Source of the DNA: Bog-473 sp963742035 | GTDB lineage: Bacteria; Actinomycetota; Acidimicrobiia; Acidimicrobiales; RAAP-2 | Length of the DNA stretch: 64,000 nt | Direction: 5' to 3' | NCBI GenBank assembly: GCA_963742035.1 | Contig: CAVUKH010000006.1 | Coordinates: 107,000-170,999 of the forward strand | Shown: positions 43,021-52,298 of the stretch, piece after piece | Position numbering within the stretch: position 1 is the first letter of the stretch | How the letters are laid out: every line of letters begins with the position of its first letter | Notes under the pieces: model-generated | Seen by the model: the letters and a program-made list of their open reading frames with translations, nothing else | The model's database searches: none | What the model was told of the DNA's origin: nothing | Position numbers and translations under genes: made by a program

Positions 43021-43034
43021 GAGAACCTGTTCTA
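43021..43034. promoter_or_regulatory. KstR-like operator upstream of the acyl-CoA ligase at 43046
   Basis: GAGAACCTGTTCTA fits the remembered KstR consensus TNNAACNNGTTNNA at seven of eight fixed positions. It ends 11 bases before the ligase ATG, so a bound repressor would block the transcription or translation start region. The same motif type is found at 48858, 55740 and 59587. Confidence 0.65.
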
Positions 43035-43045
43035 ATCTCGACCCG

Positions 43046-44657
43046 ATGGAATTCAACCTGGCCGACCTCTTCGAAGCGGCCGTCGACGCCTACCCCGAAC
43101 GGGAGTACCTGGTCGCCGACGGCAAGCGGCGGACCTACGCCGAGATGGAGGCACGGGCGAACCAGTTGGCCCACCACCTGGCCGCCCAGGGCATCGGTCC
43201 GGGCGATCATGTCGGCATATACGCCTACAACTCGGTCGAGTGGGTCGAGACCGCCTGGGCCGTCTTCAAACTGCGGGCCATCTGGATCAACATCAATTAC
43301 CGCTACGTCAAAGACGAATTGCGCTACCTGCTGACCAACGCCAACTTGGAGGCACTCGTCTACCAGCGCGAAATTCTCGCCGCTCGTCGCGTCGTTGCTG
43401 CCCGAACTCCCCCAGCTGAAGCACATCATGGTGATCGAGGACGGGAGCGATTTCGATCCGGCACCGGGCGCCGTGGCGTACGAGGACGCACTGGTCGGTC
43501 AGTCAGCCGAGCGCGACTTCGGACCCCGCTCGGGGGACGACCTGTACATCCTCTACACCGGCGGTACCACCGGCATGCCCAAGGGTGTGGTGTGGCGGCA
43601 CGAGGACGTGTTCTATGCCCTCGGCGGAGGCACCGACCCCGTCACGAACGTACGCGCCACCGACCCCGCCCAAATGGTGCCCAAGGGCGCCAACGGCGGC
43701 CTCGTCCACCTGCCCGTGGCGCCCCTCATGCACGGCGCCACGCAGTGGTGTGTCATGGGACAGAGCTTCGTGGGCTCCAAGATCGTCCTCATGGCCAAGT
43801 TCGACCCGCACGAGGTGTGGCGCCTCGTCGGCGACGAGAAGGTCAACTCGGTGATGATCACCGGCGACGCCATGGGCAAGCCGCTGATCGAGTCGCTCGA
43901 CGACGAGGGGACGGACCACGACCTCTCCTCTCTGCTGGCCGTGGTGTCATCGGCCGCGCTGTTCTCGGCCCCGGTCAAGGACCAGTTCTTCGAGCATCTG
44001 CCCAACCTCGTCATCACCGACGCCATCGGTTCGTCAGAGGGTGGTAACAACGGCATGACGGTGGTGACCGCCGGCAACACGGCCATGAAGAGCGGACCGA
44101 CCGTGCACCTCCTCGGCGAGACGGTCGTCTTCGACGAGAACCTCGAGCTGGTAGAGCCGGGGTCGGGCGTCATCGGCAAGATCGCCCGCTCGGGCGATAT
44201 CCCGCTCGGCTACTACAACGACCCGAAGAAGACCGCCGAAGTCTTCATTGAGGTGCGGGGCACGCGGTACGTCATGCCTGGTGACTACGCCACCGTGGAG
44301 GAGGACGGTTCCATCACGCTGCTCGGACGCGGGTCCATCGTCATCAACTCGGGCGGCGAGAAGATCTTCCCCGAGGAGGTCGAATCCGCCGTGCGCTCGC
44401 ATCCCGACGTCATGGACGCCATCGTGTGCGGGGCGCCCGACGAGCGCTGGGGTCAGACCGTGGCCGCCATCGTGCAGCCCCGCGTCGGGCACCAGGCGCC
44501 GTCGCTGGAGTCGTTGCAGGAGCACTGCCGGGAGACGATCGCCGGCTACAAGCTGCCCCGGCGCCTCTACGTCGTCGACGCCGTGGAACGCTCGCCGTCG
44601 GGGAAGCCCGACTACACCTGGGCCGGCGCCATCGTGCACGCGGGGGCACGGGCGTAG
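43046..44657 (+). CDS. Acyl-CoA ligase (FadD type), interrupted by a one-base insertion
   Basis: The first 109 residues (MEFNLADLFEAAVDAYPERE to EALVYQRE) are read from 43046, and the rest in the +1 frame from about 43374. An extra A in the AAA at 43371-43373 explains the break; without it the join reads YQREFSPLVASLLPELPQLK. The rebuilt protein is 536 residues, about the same as its paralogue at 37280. It has YILYTGGTTGMPKGVVWRHE and INSGGEKIFPEEVESAVRSH with the C-terminal lysine near SPSGKPDYTW. Control by a KstR-like site at 43021 suggests a sterol or fatty-acid substrate. Confidence 0.85.
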
Positions 44658-44710
44658 GTTCCACCACGGCGACCGCACAGGTATCCGGTTCGCCACGACG
44701 GACAGGTCGG

Positions 44711-47032
44711 GTGCAGCCACGCAGCTACCCCGGTTGGCCCATCACACAAATCGACGCGCGCCACGCGGCCCGATACGGTCTGTCGATCGACGCGAACCCG
44801 ATCACCTCAAACCAACGCCGGCGGACACATGAGAAGACGCACGGCCGGCTGCGCCACATCGCCACAGCGGGCGGCGGGATCGGCGTTCTGCTGATCGGCA
44901 TCGTCGCGGCTGGATCCCTGGGCGTGGCCGGCGCGAGCGGCGCCACACCTCATGTCGATCCCACCACATCGTGGACCGTCTACCACGGCGACCCGCTCGG
45001 CTCCGGAGTCGACACATCGGGCGTCTCCTTCTCGTCGGCGACCACAGCGTGGTCCTCGCCGGTGCTCGACGGGCAGGTGTACGGGGAGCCGCTCGAAGCC
45101 ACCGGGCGCGTGTACGTGGCGACCGAGAACGACACGATCTATGCACTGGCCGCCGATAGCGGCGCGATCCTGTGGTCCAGTCACGTGGGGACACCGGTTC
45201 CATCGGGTGACCTGCCCTGCGGCGACATCAGCCCGACGGTCGGCATCACCGGCACCCCGGTGCTCGACGTCGCCCGCGGCGAGATCTTCGCGGTCGCCGA
45301 CGAGCTCAGTGGAAGCACGCCGGCCCACGTGCTGGTCGGACTGAACATGTACACGGGCACGACACTGTTGGCTCAGGGCGTCGATCCCCCCGGACAGGAC
45401 CCGGCGGCGATCCTGCAGCGCACCGGCTTGAACCTCAGCAACGGGAACGTGGTGTTCGGCTACGGGGGCAACGACGGGGACTGCCCGACGTACAGCGGTT
45501 GGGTTGGCTCGGTGCCCGAGGGCGGCGGGACGCCCGGTTACTACCAGGCGGTGCCGATCGGTAACGACGGGGCCGTGTGGATGGGCGGCGCCGCTCCCGA
45601 GGTCGACGCGGCGGGCAACATCTGGGTCGCGACGGGGAACGGGTCGTCGTCGGAGCCGTACGACTACAGCGACTCGGTCCTGCAACTGACGCCGGGCCTG
45701 GCTCGCACCCAGTACTTCGCCCCGAACAACTGGTCCTACATGAACTCGCACGACCAGGACCTCGGTTCGACCGCACCGGCGCTGCTCTCGAACGGGACCG
45801 TGCTGCAGGTCGGCAAGAACCAGACCGCCTACCTCATGAGTCAGTCGAACCTCGGCGGCAACACCGGCACGGGCATCGCCTCGACGACGGCGTGCTCCGG
45901 GACGGCGATCGCCGGTGGTGGCGATGCCGTCGTCGGGAGCGTGGTCTACGTGCCGTGCGAGAACGGACTCCAGGCCGTGCAGACGAGTGCATCCCCGCCG
46001 TCCGTCTCGGTGCTCTGGACGAACGGCAGCGCCGGTGGCCCTCCGATCAGCGCCGGCGGGTTGGTCTGGTCGATCGGCGGGAACTCGCTCTACGGGATCG
46101 ATCCTTCGACGGGTGCCACGGTCAAGCAGCTCGACGTGGGGAGCCAGGCCAATCACTTCCCGACCCCGTCTGTCGGCGACGGCCTCCTCCTCGCACCGGC
46201 GAGCGACCAGGTCATCGCCTTCGTCGGCTCGGCGGGTCTTCCCGGTCCACCGTCACCGCCACCACCGGCCCCACCGAACTCGTCGTATTGGCTCGTCGCC
46301 TCTGACGGTGGCATCTTCACCTTCGGCAATGCCGGCTTCTACGGTTCCACCGGAGGGACCCGGCTGAACCAACCGGTCGTCGCCATGGCACCCACGCCAT
46401 CCAAGGGGGGCTACTGGCTGGTGGCCTCCGACGGTGGCATCTTCAGCTTCGGGGACGCCTCCTTCTTCGGATCGATGGGGGGCAAGCCGCTCAACAAGCC
46501 CATCGTCGGCATGGCGGCCACCCCGGATGGCGGCGGCTACTGGATGGTGGCGTCCGACGGGGGCATCTTCAGCTTCGGGGACGCCTCCTTCTTCGGGTCG
46601 ATGGGAGGCAAGCCGCTCAACAAGCCCATCGTCGGCATGGCGTCGACCCATGACGGGCTGGGCTACTGGCTGGTGGCGTCCGACGGGGGCATCTTCAGCT
46701 TCGGGGACGCCTCCTTCCACGGATCGATGGGGGGCCAACCGCTGAACAAGCCCATCGTCGGCATGGCGGCGACACCCGACGGGCTCGGTTACTGGCTCGT
46801 CGCCTCTGACGCGGGCATCTTCAACTTCGGCGATGCCGGATTCTTCGGCTCCGGTGGTGGCCTCCCGCTCCGCAAGCCGGCCGTGGGCATGGCGCCGACT
46901 CCCGACGGTCGCGGCTACTGGATCGCGGCGTCCGACGGCGGCATCTTCAACTATGGGGACTCCAACTTCAGCGGGTCCGAAGGCAGCATCGTGCTGAACA
47001 AGCCGGTGGTCGGGATCGCGCCGGAAGGCTGA
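44711..47032 (+). CDS. Secreted PQQ-type beta-propeller protein with a six-repeat C-terminal module
   Basis: A signal peptide (GIGVLLIGIVAAGSLGVAGA) is followed by a propeller domain of about 440 residues. It has PQQ-repeat traits such as GRVYVATENDTIYALAADSG AILW, VDAAGNIWVATGNG and SLYGIDPSTGATVKQLD. A Pro-rich linker (PGPPSPPPPAPPNSS) and six copies of the 42-residue YWLVASDGGIFSFGDASFFG repeat complete it. The start is uncertain: the GTG at 44711 is the best in-frame choice, with no ATG between it and the signal; an ATG at 44829 is in another frame. The propeller may bind a ligand or cofactor; enzyme activity cannot be claimed. Confidence 0.75.
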   Translation: MQPRSYPGWPITQIDARHAARYGLSIDANPITSNQRRRTHEKTHGRLRHIATAGGGIGVLLIGIVAAGSLGVAGASGATPHVDPTTSWTVYHGDPLGSGVDTSGVSFSSATTAWSSPVLDGQVYGEPLEATGRVYVATENDTIYALAADSGAILWSSHVGTPVPSGDLPCGDISPTVGITGTPVLDVARGEIFAVADELSGSTPAHVLVGLNMYTGTTLLAQGVDPPGQDPAAILQRTGLNLSNGNVVFGYGGNDGDCPTYSGWVGSVPEGGGTPGYYQAVPIGNDGAVWMGGAAPEVDAAGNIWVATGNGSSSEPYDYSDSVLQLTPGLARTQYFAPNNWSYMNSHDQDLGSTAPALLSNGTVLQVGKNQTAYLMSQSNLGGNTGTGIASTTACSGTAIAGGGDAVVGSVVYVPCENGLQAVQTSASPPSVSVLWTNGSAGGPPISAGGLVWSIGGNSLYGIDPSTGATVKQLDVGSQANHFPTPSVGDGLLLAPASDQVIAFVGSAGLPGPPSPPPPAPPNSSYWLVASDGGIFTFGNAGFYGSTGGTRLNQPVVAMAPTPSKGGYWLVASDGGIFSFGDASFFGSMGGKPLNKPIVGMAATPDGGGYWMVASDGGIFSFGDASFFGSMGGKPLNKPIVGMASTHDGLGYWLVASDGGIFSFGDASFHGSMGGQPLNKPIVGMAATPDGLGYWLVASDAGIFNFGDAGFFGSGGGLPLRKPAVGMAPTPDGRGYWIAASDGGIFNYGDSNFSGSEGSIVLNKPVVGIAPEG
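46427..46780 (+). repeat. Three near-identical 126-bp repeat units
   Basis: Units two to four of the C-terminal module of the 44711 protein are almost identical at the DNA level. Each contains GGCATCTTCAGCTTCGGGGA, then GACGCCTCCTTC, and a shared stretch encoding KPLNKPIVGMA. The outer units are diverged, so the inner ones look recently copied. Confidence 0.75.
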
Positions 47033-47058
47033 TTCGAAGGGAACGCCCGGCCTTCGGC

Positions 47059-47652
47059 ATGCCGGCACGAGACGACCCACGCGATGATGCAGCGGTGTCA
47101 CCCGCCGCGCTGCTCCTCCTGACCGGCTCCCCGGGGTGCGGCAAGACCACGGTCGCCCCGCTGGTGGCCGACCGTCACGAGCGCTCGGCCTGCCTCGACC
47201 TCGACTGGTTCTTCGCCAAGCTGCGGCGCGGGGCGATCGATCCCTGGCGGGAGGAGGCACACACGCAGAACCGGGTCGTGCTGCACGCTGCGGCCGAAGC
47301 GGCGGCCGCCTTCGCAGGCGGCGGTTACCTCACGGTCGCCGATGGCATCGTCTACCCGTTCATGCTCGACCTGTTCGCCGCCGCCTGCACGCGGTACGAC
47401 GTGGCCCTGCACTACGCGGTGCTCCGCGCGCCGATGGAGGTCGTCCACCAGCGCGTGCGGGACCGTCGCAGCGAGCCCCAGCATGCCCACGCACTGGCCG
47501 ACGCCGCCGTCGTGGAAGACCTCTGGGCCCAATTCGAGAGCCAGGGCGTCGAGGAGCGCCATCTGGTCGACGCAGGCGCGCGCGGCCCCGAGGAGATCGC
47601 CGGGGAGATCGACCGCCGGCTGCAGGCCGGTGAGTTCGCGCTGGAGGGTTAG
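47059..47652 (+). CDS. P-loop kinase-like ATPase
   Basis: 197 residues with Walker A LLLLTGSPGCGKTTVAPLVA and a following DLDWFFAKLRRGAIDPWREE that resembles the acceptor strand of small-molecule kinases (AAA_33/shikimate kinase-like). A C-terminal lid region has RVRDRRSEPQHAHALADAAV. It probably phosphorylates a small molecule; which one is unknown. It follows the repeat protein by 26 bases. Its end overlaps the convergent LLM gene by four bases. Confidence 0.72.
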   Translation: MPARDDPRDDAAVSPAALLLLTGSPGCGKTTVAPLVADRHERSACLDLDWFFAKLRRGAIDPWREEAHTQNRVVLHAAAEAAAAFAGGGYLTVADGIVYPFMLDLFAAACTRYDVALHYAVLRAPMEVVHQRVRDRRSEPQHAHALADAAVVEDLWAQFESQGVEERHLVDAGARGPEEIAGEIDRRLQAGEFALEG

Positions 47653-48778
47653 GAGCCGCCGGCGGCGAGTCGCTGCTTGGTGGTGTTGTGCACCGGGTCC
47701 TTGTCGAAAGCCGGCAGGAGGTGTTTGCCGAAGGTCTCGACCGCCTCCTCGCAGGAATCGATCGACATGGAGCTGGAGAGCATGCCGAAGGACAACTGAT
47801 CGGCACCCGTGGCGACGTAGCGCTCGATCGCCTTGTTGACCTCGTCCGGCGTGCCCACGGCGACGTCCCCCGAGGCGATGACCGAGTCGAGGGAGGCGGC
47901 GTCCATGGCCGGCACGATCGCGGGCCACTCGGGCACCCCGGGTGGCTTCGGGAACGTGTCGAGATAACGGAAGACGAGGCTCAGGTGGTAGTTCGAGTCC
48001 GCCTCGAGGAAGGTCTTGCGCGCCTTGGCGCCGTCTTCCATGCAGATCATGGTCGTGGTGATCATGACGTTGTCGTTGACGAAACCACCGACCGGGTCCG
48101 TGCAGTCCCGATCTTCTCCTTGTAGCGGCTCACCAGCGGCGTCAACTGATCGGGCGTCGAGAAGCCGAAACAGAGGACTCCCACCCCGAGCTCGGCGGCC
48201 AGGTCGAAGGTCGAGGGGCTCCCGGCCGCCATCCAGATGGCAGGGTGGGGCTTGGAGTAGGGCTTGGGGAGCACGTTGCGTGAGGGCATGGAGAAGAACT
48301 TGCCGTCGTAGCTGTAGTCCTCGTCCTTCCACATGCGGACGATCTGCGGCAGGGTCTCGGCCACCATCTCACGGGTGAGGTCGGAGTCCTCAATCCCGAA
48401 GCCCTTCTGCTCGGTGGTGGACGAACCACGGCCGGTGCCGAACTCGAAGCGGCCCTCCGACAGGTGGTCCAGCATGGCCACCCGCTCTGCAATCCGGGCC
48501 GGGTGGTTCACGGGCGGGGTGATGTTGAAGATGCCCGAGCCGATGTGGATGTTGCGCGTCTTGGCGGCGCAGAAGGCCAGGAAGGATTCGGAGGCCGACA
48601 GGTGGGAGTACTCGGTCAGGAAGTGGTGCTCGGAGGCCCAGGTGTACTTGAAGCCGGCCTTGTCGGCCGCCACGATGAAGGCGACCTCGTCCATGATGCG
48701 GTCATGCTCGGCCGACGCTCCGTGCTGCTCGACGTATCGGGGAAGGAGGCATGCGGCGTTGAAGATGCCGAATTCCAT
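47649..48778 (-). CDS. LLM-class (putative F420-dependent) oxidoreductase, interrupted by a one-base deletion
   Basis: From the ATG at 48778 the frame encodes about 222 residues of a luciferase-like monooxygenase (FKYTWASEHHFLTEYSHLSA, RFEFGTGRGSSTTEQKGFGI, KPHPAIWMAAGSPSTFDLAA) up to VSRYKEKI. The rest, DCTDPVGGFVNDNVMITTTM to the stop at 47649, is in a second frame. One base is missing near 48105-48111 in a CCC/GGG run. Restored, it is one protein of 376 residues. It is divergent from the acyl-CoA ligase at 48915 with the best KstR-like site between. Such oxidoreductases accompany KstR-regulated genes in mycobacteria. Confidence 0.82.
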
Positions 48779-48857
48779 GGGGTTGCACGTCCTCGTCTAC
48801 GGTGCCGCGGTCCGTTCCGCCGGCGCTTCGGCGACGGTAACACGGGTCTGATTAAAA

Positions 48858-48871
48858 TGCAACGTGTTCCA
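48858..48871. promoter_or_regulatory. KstR-like operator between divergent LLM and acyl-CoA ligase genes
   Basis: TGCAACGTGTTCCA matches the remembered consensus TNNAACNNGTTNNA at all eight fixed positions. It sits 80 bases from the LLM start and 44 bases from the ligase start, so it could control both directions. Confidence 0.7.
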
Positions 48872-48914
48872 GTAATGGGACTTCCACCCCAGGTCAGAGA
48901 CGTTTGGAGATGTA

Positions 48915-50636
48915 GTGACCCCTGCTGAGGCGCAACCGCCGGCCCCTGGTGCCAGAACCACTCTGCCGGCGGACACCATCACTGGCGCCGTCCTCGCCCT
49001 GGCCGACACCGACGGGCTCGGCCTGGTGGCCAACGACGTTCGCCTCAGCCACGCCGAGGTGGTCGCCCGGGCGGCGGCACGGGCGGCCTGGTTGCAGGCC
49101 ACACGCCAGGACGGTCCTTTCCACGTGGCCCTCATGCTCGACAACGTGCCCGAGTTCATCTTCTGGCTGGAGGCGGCGGCGCTGGCCGGCGCGGTGGTGG
49201 TCGGAGCCAACCCCACGCACCGCGGGGACGAGTTGGTGCGCGACCTGGCACACACCGAGTGCCAGGTACTCGTCACCGACACCTCGTACCTGCCCCTGGT
49301 GGAGGGCGCGCGCATCGGTGACGCGCTCGGCGATGTCCGGCGCGACAACGAGCGCGTCTTGCTGCTCGACACCCCATCGGCGCAGGACACCCTCGCCGCG
49401 TTGGCGGCGACAGACGCGGCCGCGGTGGCCGATCGGTCCGCGACACCCGAAACGCTCGGCTATCTCCTCTTCACCTCCGGGACCTCCGGCGCGCCCAAGG
49501 CCTGCCTGTGCAGCCAGGGCCGGCTGGCCCGCATCGGCGCCATCGTGGCGCAGATGTATGCGCTCGAGCCGGCGGACGTCTGCTACCTCTCCATGCCGCT
49601 CTTTCACTCCAACGCGCTCATGGCCGGCTGGGGTCCGGCGCTGATGGCGGGGTCGGCCTTCGCCCTTCCCTCGTCCGGGCGGTTCTCCGCCTCGGGCTTC
49701 CTGTCCGACGTCCGAGCAGCAGGTGCCACCTACTTCAACTACGTCGGCAAGCCGCTGTCCTTCATTCTGGCCACGCCCGAGCAACCCGATGACGCGGACA
49801 ACCCGCTCGTCCGTGCCTTCGGTAACGAGGGCACGACCGACGACGTGGCCCGCTTCGCGGCGCGCTTCGACGTTGCCGTCACCGATGCCTACGGCTCGAC
49901 CGAAGGTGGCGCCACGGTGCAACGCACGCCGGACACACCGCCCGGCGCACTGGGTCGGGCACCCGAGGGCACCGTCGTGCTCGACCCCGCCACGGCGGCC
50001 GAATGCCCACCAGCCCGCTTCGACACGCGCGGGCGGTTGCTCAACGCCGAGGAAGCGATCGGCGAGCTCGTCTCGAAGGCTGGAGGCGCAGGCTTCGAGG
50101 GGTACTGGCACAACAGCGAGGCCGAGACGGCCCGGCTCAAGGAGGGCTGGTACTGGACCGGCGACCTGGCCTACCGAGACGAGGCCGGTTTCTTCTATTT
50201 CGCCGGCCGGGACCACGACTGGCTCCGCGTCGACGGGGAGAACTTCGCGTCCGCCCCGATCGAGCGGATTCTGCAGCGGCACCCCGACATCGTGCTGGCC
50301 TCGGTCTACGCCGTGCCCGACCCGGCCGTCGGCGACCAGGTCATGGCCGCCGTGCAACTACGCCCCGGACTCAATGTGCTCGACGCCGCCGCATTCCGCG
50401 AGTTCCTCGCCGGGCAGGGCGACCTCGGCACCAAGTGGGCACCGCGTTTCGTGCGCATGAGCGCCGAGTTGCCCGCCACGGCCACCAACAAGGTGCTCAA
50501 GCGGTCTCTCCGAGCCGAACGCTGGAACTGTGCCGACCCGGTGTTGTGGCAGGCCGAGAAGGGTGGCGCGTATCGCCTCCTCAGCGACGCCGAGGCGACC
50601 GACCTCGAAGAGGCGGTGGGCGACCGGGCTCTCTGA
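48915..50636 (+). CDS. Acyl-CoA ligase (FadD17/FadD19-like)
   Basis: From the GTG at 48915 the product is 573 residues. The ATP loop is LLFTSGTSGAPKACLCSQGR, the acyl-binding region VTDAYGSTEGGATVQRTPD and the hinge DWLRVDGENFASAPIERILQ. The C-terminal catalytic Lys lies in ATATNKVLKRSLRAE. SGTSGAPKA and VDGENFA are traits of the steroid side-chain ligase group (FadD17, FadD19) in mycobacteria, as I recall; assignment to one substrate would be a guess. The KstR-like site lies 44 bases upstream, and the downstream operon is convergent, with 10 bases between stops. Confidence 0.88.
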   Translation: MTPAEAQPPAPGARTTLPADTITGAVLALADTDGLGLVANDVRLSHAEVVARAAARAAWLQATRQDGPFHVALMLDNVPEFIFWLEAAALAGAVVVGANPTHRGDELVRDLAHTECQVLVTDTSYLPLVEGARIGDALGDVRRDNERVLLLDTPSAQDTLAALAATDAAAVADRSATPETLGYLLFTSGTSGAPKACLCSQGRLARIGAIVAQMYALEPADVCYLSMPLFHSNALMAGWGPALMAGSAFALPSSGRFSASGFLSDVRAAGATYFNYVGKPLSFILATPEQPDDADNPLVRAFGNEGTTDDVARFAARFDVAVTDAYGSTEGGATVQRTPDTPPGALGRAPEGTVVLDPATAAECPPARFDTRGRLLNAEEAIGELVSKAGGAGFEGYWHNSEAETARLKEGWYWTGDLAYRDEAGFFYFAGRDHDWLRVDGENFASAPIERILQRHPDIVLASVYAVPDPAVGDQVMAAVQLRPGLNVLDAAAFREFLAGQGDLGTKWAPRFVRMSAELPATATNKVLKRSLRAERWNCADPVLWQAEKGGAYRLLSDAEATDLEEAVGDRAL

Positions 50637-50646
50637 ACGCCCGGCG

Positions 50647-51831
50647 TCAGCGGTCGACGCCGAGGACCAGCCCGCTCGTGGGCACGCCCGTCCCCGCCGT
50701 CACCACCACATGCTCCAGCCCGGGCACCTGGTTCACCGAGGTGCCGCGCACGAGACGTGCGCCCTCGGCGATGCCGTTCATCCCGTGCAGGTAGGCCTCG
50801 CCGAGCTGGCCCCCGTGGGTGTTGATCGGCAGCGCGCCGCCGAGCTCGAGGCGGCCGTCACGCACGAAGTCCTTGGCCTCCCCCTTGGCGCAGAACCCGA
50901 GCTCCTCGAGCTGGTAGAGCACGTAGGGGGTGAAGTGGTCGTAGAGGATGGCCGCCTGCATGTCGTCGGGGCCGAGCCCCGAGGTCTCCCACAATTGGCG
51001 CGCCACCACGGCCATTTCGGGGAGTCCGAGGAGGTCGTCGCGGTAGTAGCTGGTCATCATGTCCTGGCCCGCACCCGAGCCTTGTGCCGCGGCCCGGATC
51101 ACGACCGGGTCGGTGCGGAGGTCGCGGGCACGCTCGAGGGAGGTCACCACGAGGGCCTGTCCCCCGTCGGTCTCCTGGCAGCAGTCGAGGAGGTGCAACG
51201 GCTCGACGATGTACCGACTGTTCTGGTGATCCTCCAACGTGATCGGCTGCTCGTAGAACCAGGCCCTGGGATTGCTCGCCGCATGCTTGCGGTCGGCCAC
51301 CGCCACCCGGCCAAGGTCCTCGCTGGTCGCACCCGTCTCGTGCAGATAGCGCTGTGCAGCCATGGCGACCCACGACGCCGGGGTCAGCAGGCCGACGGGC
51401 AGGTACGACGCCATGTGCGCGTTCTCGGCCGTCGGCAACGGGGCACGCCCCTGGACGCCGGCGCCGAATCGGCTGCCCGACCGCTCGTTGAAGGCTCGGT
51501 AACAGACCACGACGTCGGCCACGCCCGAGGAGACAGCCAACGCCGCCTGCTGAATGGTGGCGCACGCCGCGCCGCCGCCGTAGTGGATACGGCTGAAGAA
51601 GGTCAGGTCGCCGATGCCGAGGCTGCGCGAGATGTCGATGTCGGGATTGGTGTCCGAGCTGAACGTGACCATCCCCTGCACCTCGGACGGGGCGAGACCG
51701 GCGTCGGCCAGGGCGGCCGCGACGGCCTCCACCGCCAAGCGAAGCTCCGAACGACCCGAGTCCTTGGAGAACTCGGTGGCTCCGATTCCCGCGATGGCGG
51801 TGGCCCCAGAGAACGAGTGTGCAGGCGCCAT
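50647..51831 (-). CDS. Ltp2-like thiolase-fold protein (probable side-chain retro-aldolase)
   Basis: The ATG at 51831 overlaps the MaoC stop by one base (TGATG) and gives 394 residues. The sequence has the SCP2-thiolase/lipid-transfer pattern, but the usual thiolase nucleophile region reads GGGAACATIQ. Two tyrosines stand out: Tyr297 in AILYDHFTPYVLY and Tyr347 in NTHGGQLGEAYLHG. Their spacing of 50 equals that of the two catalytic tyrosines I recall for Ltp2 (294 and 344). Ltp2 cleaves the C17 side chain of a steroid acyl-CoA after hydration, with the DUF35 part of ChsH2 as partner. The last gene of the operon. Confidence 0.85.
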   Translation of the reverse strand: MAPAHSFSGATAIAGIGATEFSKDSGRSELRLAVEAVAAALADAGLAPSEVQGMVTFSSDTNPDIDISRSLGIGDLTFFSRIHYGGGAACATIQQAALAVSSGVADVVVCYRAFNERSGSRFGAGVQGRAPLPTAENAHMASYLPVGLLTPASWVAMAAQRYLHETGATSEDLGRVAVADRKHAASNPRAWFYEQPITLEDHQNSRYIVEPLHLLDCCQETDGGQALVVTSLERARDLRTDPVVIRAAAQGSGAGQDMMTSYYRDDLLGLPEMAVVARQLWETSGLGPDDMQAAILYDHFTPYVLYQLEELGFCAKGEAKDFVRDGRLELGGALPINTHGGQLGEAYLHGMNGIAEGARLVRGTSVNQVPGLEHVVVTAGTGVPTSGLVLGVDR

Positions 51832-52298
51832 CACGCGTCCGCCTGGCCCGCCACCGGCAGCAGCACGGTCACGGTGCCGGTGACGTGGTCGCCCGCGTCG
51901 TTGGCGCCACGGAGGGAGACGGTGACGGAGCCGTACGCGCCGTCCTCGGTCAGGTCTCCCTTCTCGGTCACCGACCCTGTCAGCGTCATGGTGTCGTCGG
52001 GGTGGTTGGGCGCACCGAGGCGGATACTGACATCGGCCAGGCGGCTGCGGGGGCCCGACCAGTCGGTGACATAGCGCCCCACCAGTCCATTCGTGGTCAA
52101 GATGTTCATGAAGATGTCCTGGGAGCCGCGCTCCTTGGCCAGGACCGAATCGTGATGCACGTCCTGGTAGTCCCGGCTGGCGATGGCTCCCGAGACGATC
52201 AGCGTGCGCGTGATCGGGAGCACGAGGGTCGGCAGCTCGTCGCCGACCGAGACGGCGGAGAACACAGGCCCGGAGAGATCGATGGCGCGTGCGCTCAC
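51831..52298 (-). CDS. MaoC-like enoyl-CoA hydratase subunit, ChsH1-like
   Basis: 155 residues of the hot-dog fold. The catalytic pair of this family is visible as Asp43 and His48 in AIASRDYQDVHHD, the same D-x4-H spacing I recall for the catalytic residues of mycobacterial ChsH1. It should hydrate the C-C double bond made by the acyl-CoA dehydrogenase pair, working as a heteromer with the MaoC-DUF35 protein encoded two genes upstream. The GTG at 52298 overlaps the upstream stop (GTGA). Confidence 0.85.
   Translation of the reverse strand: MSARAIDLSGPVFSAVSVGDELPTLVLPITRTLIVSGAIASRDYQDVHHDSVLAKERGSQDIFMNILTTNGLVGRYVTDWSGPRSRLADVSIRLGAPNHPDDTMTLTGSVTEKGDLTEDGAYGSVTVSLRGANDAGDHVTGTVTVLLPVAGQADA

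Noticed and set aside
41000..43429. Very long open frame on the minus strand opposite the secreted repeat protein
   Set aside because: It is the antisense of a high-GC repeat gene with a clear signal peptide and conserved repeats on plus; the minus translation is low-complexity Arg/Gly/Asp/His without any motif.
44829..44895. ATG at 44829 as the start of the propeller protein
   Set aside because: It is in another frame and reaches a stop after about 22 codons; the signal peptide frame is open upstream to a GTG at 44711. A frameshift here is possible but not shown.
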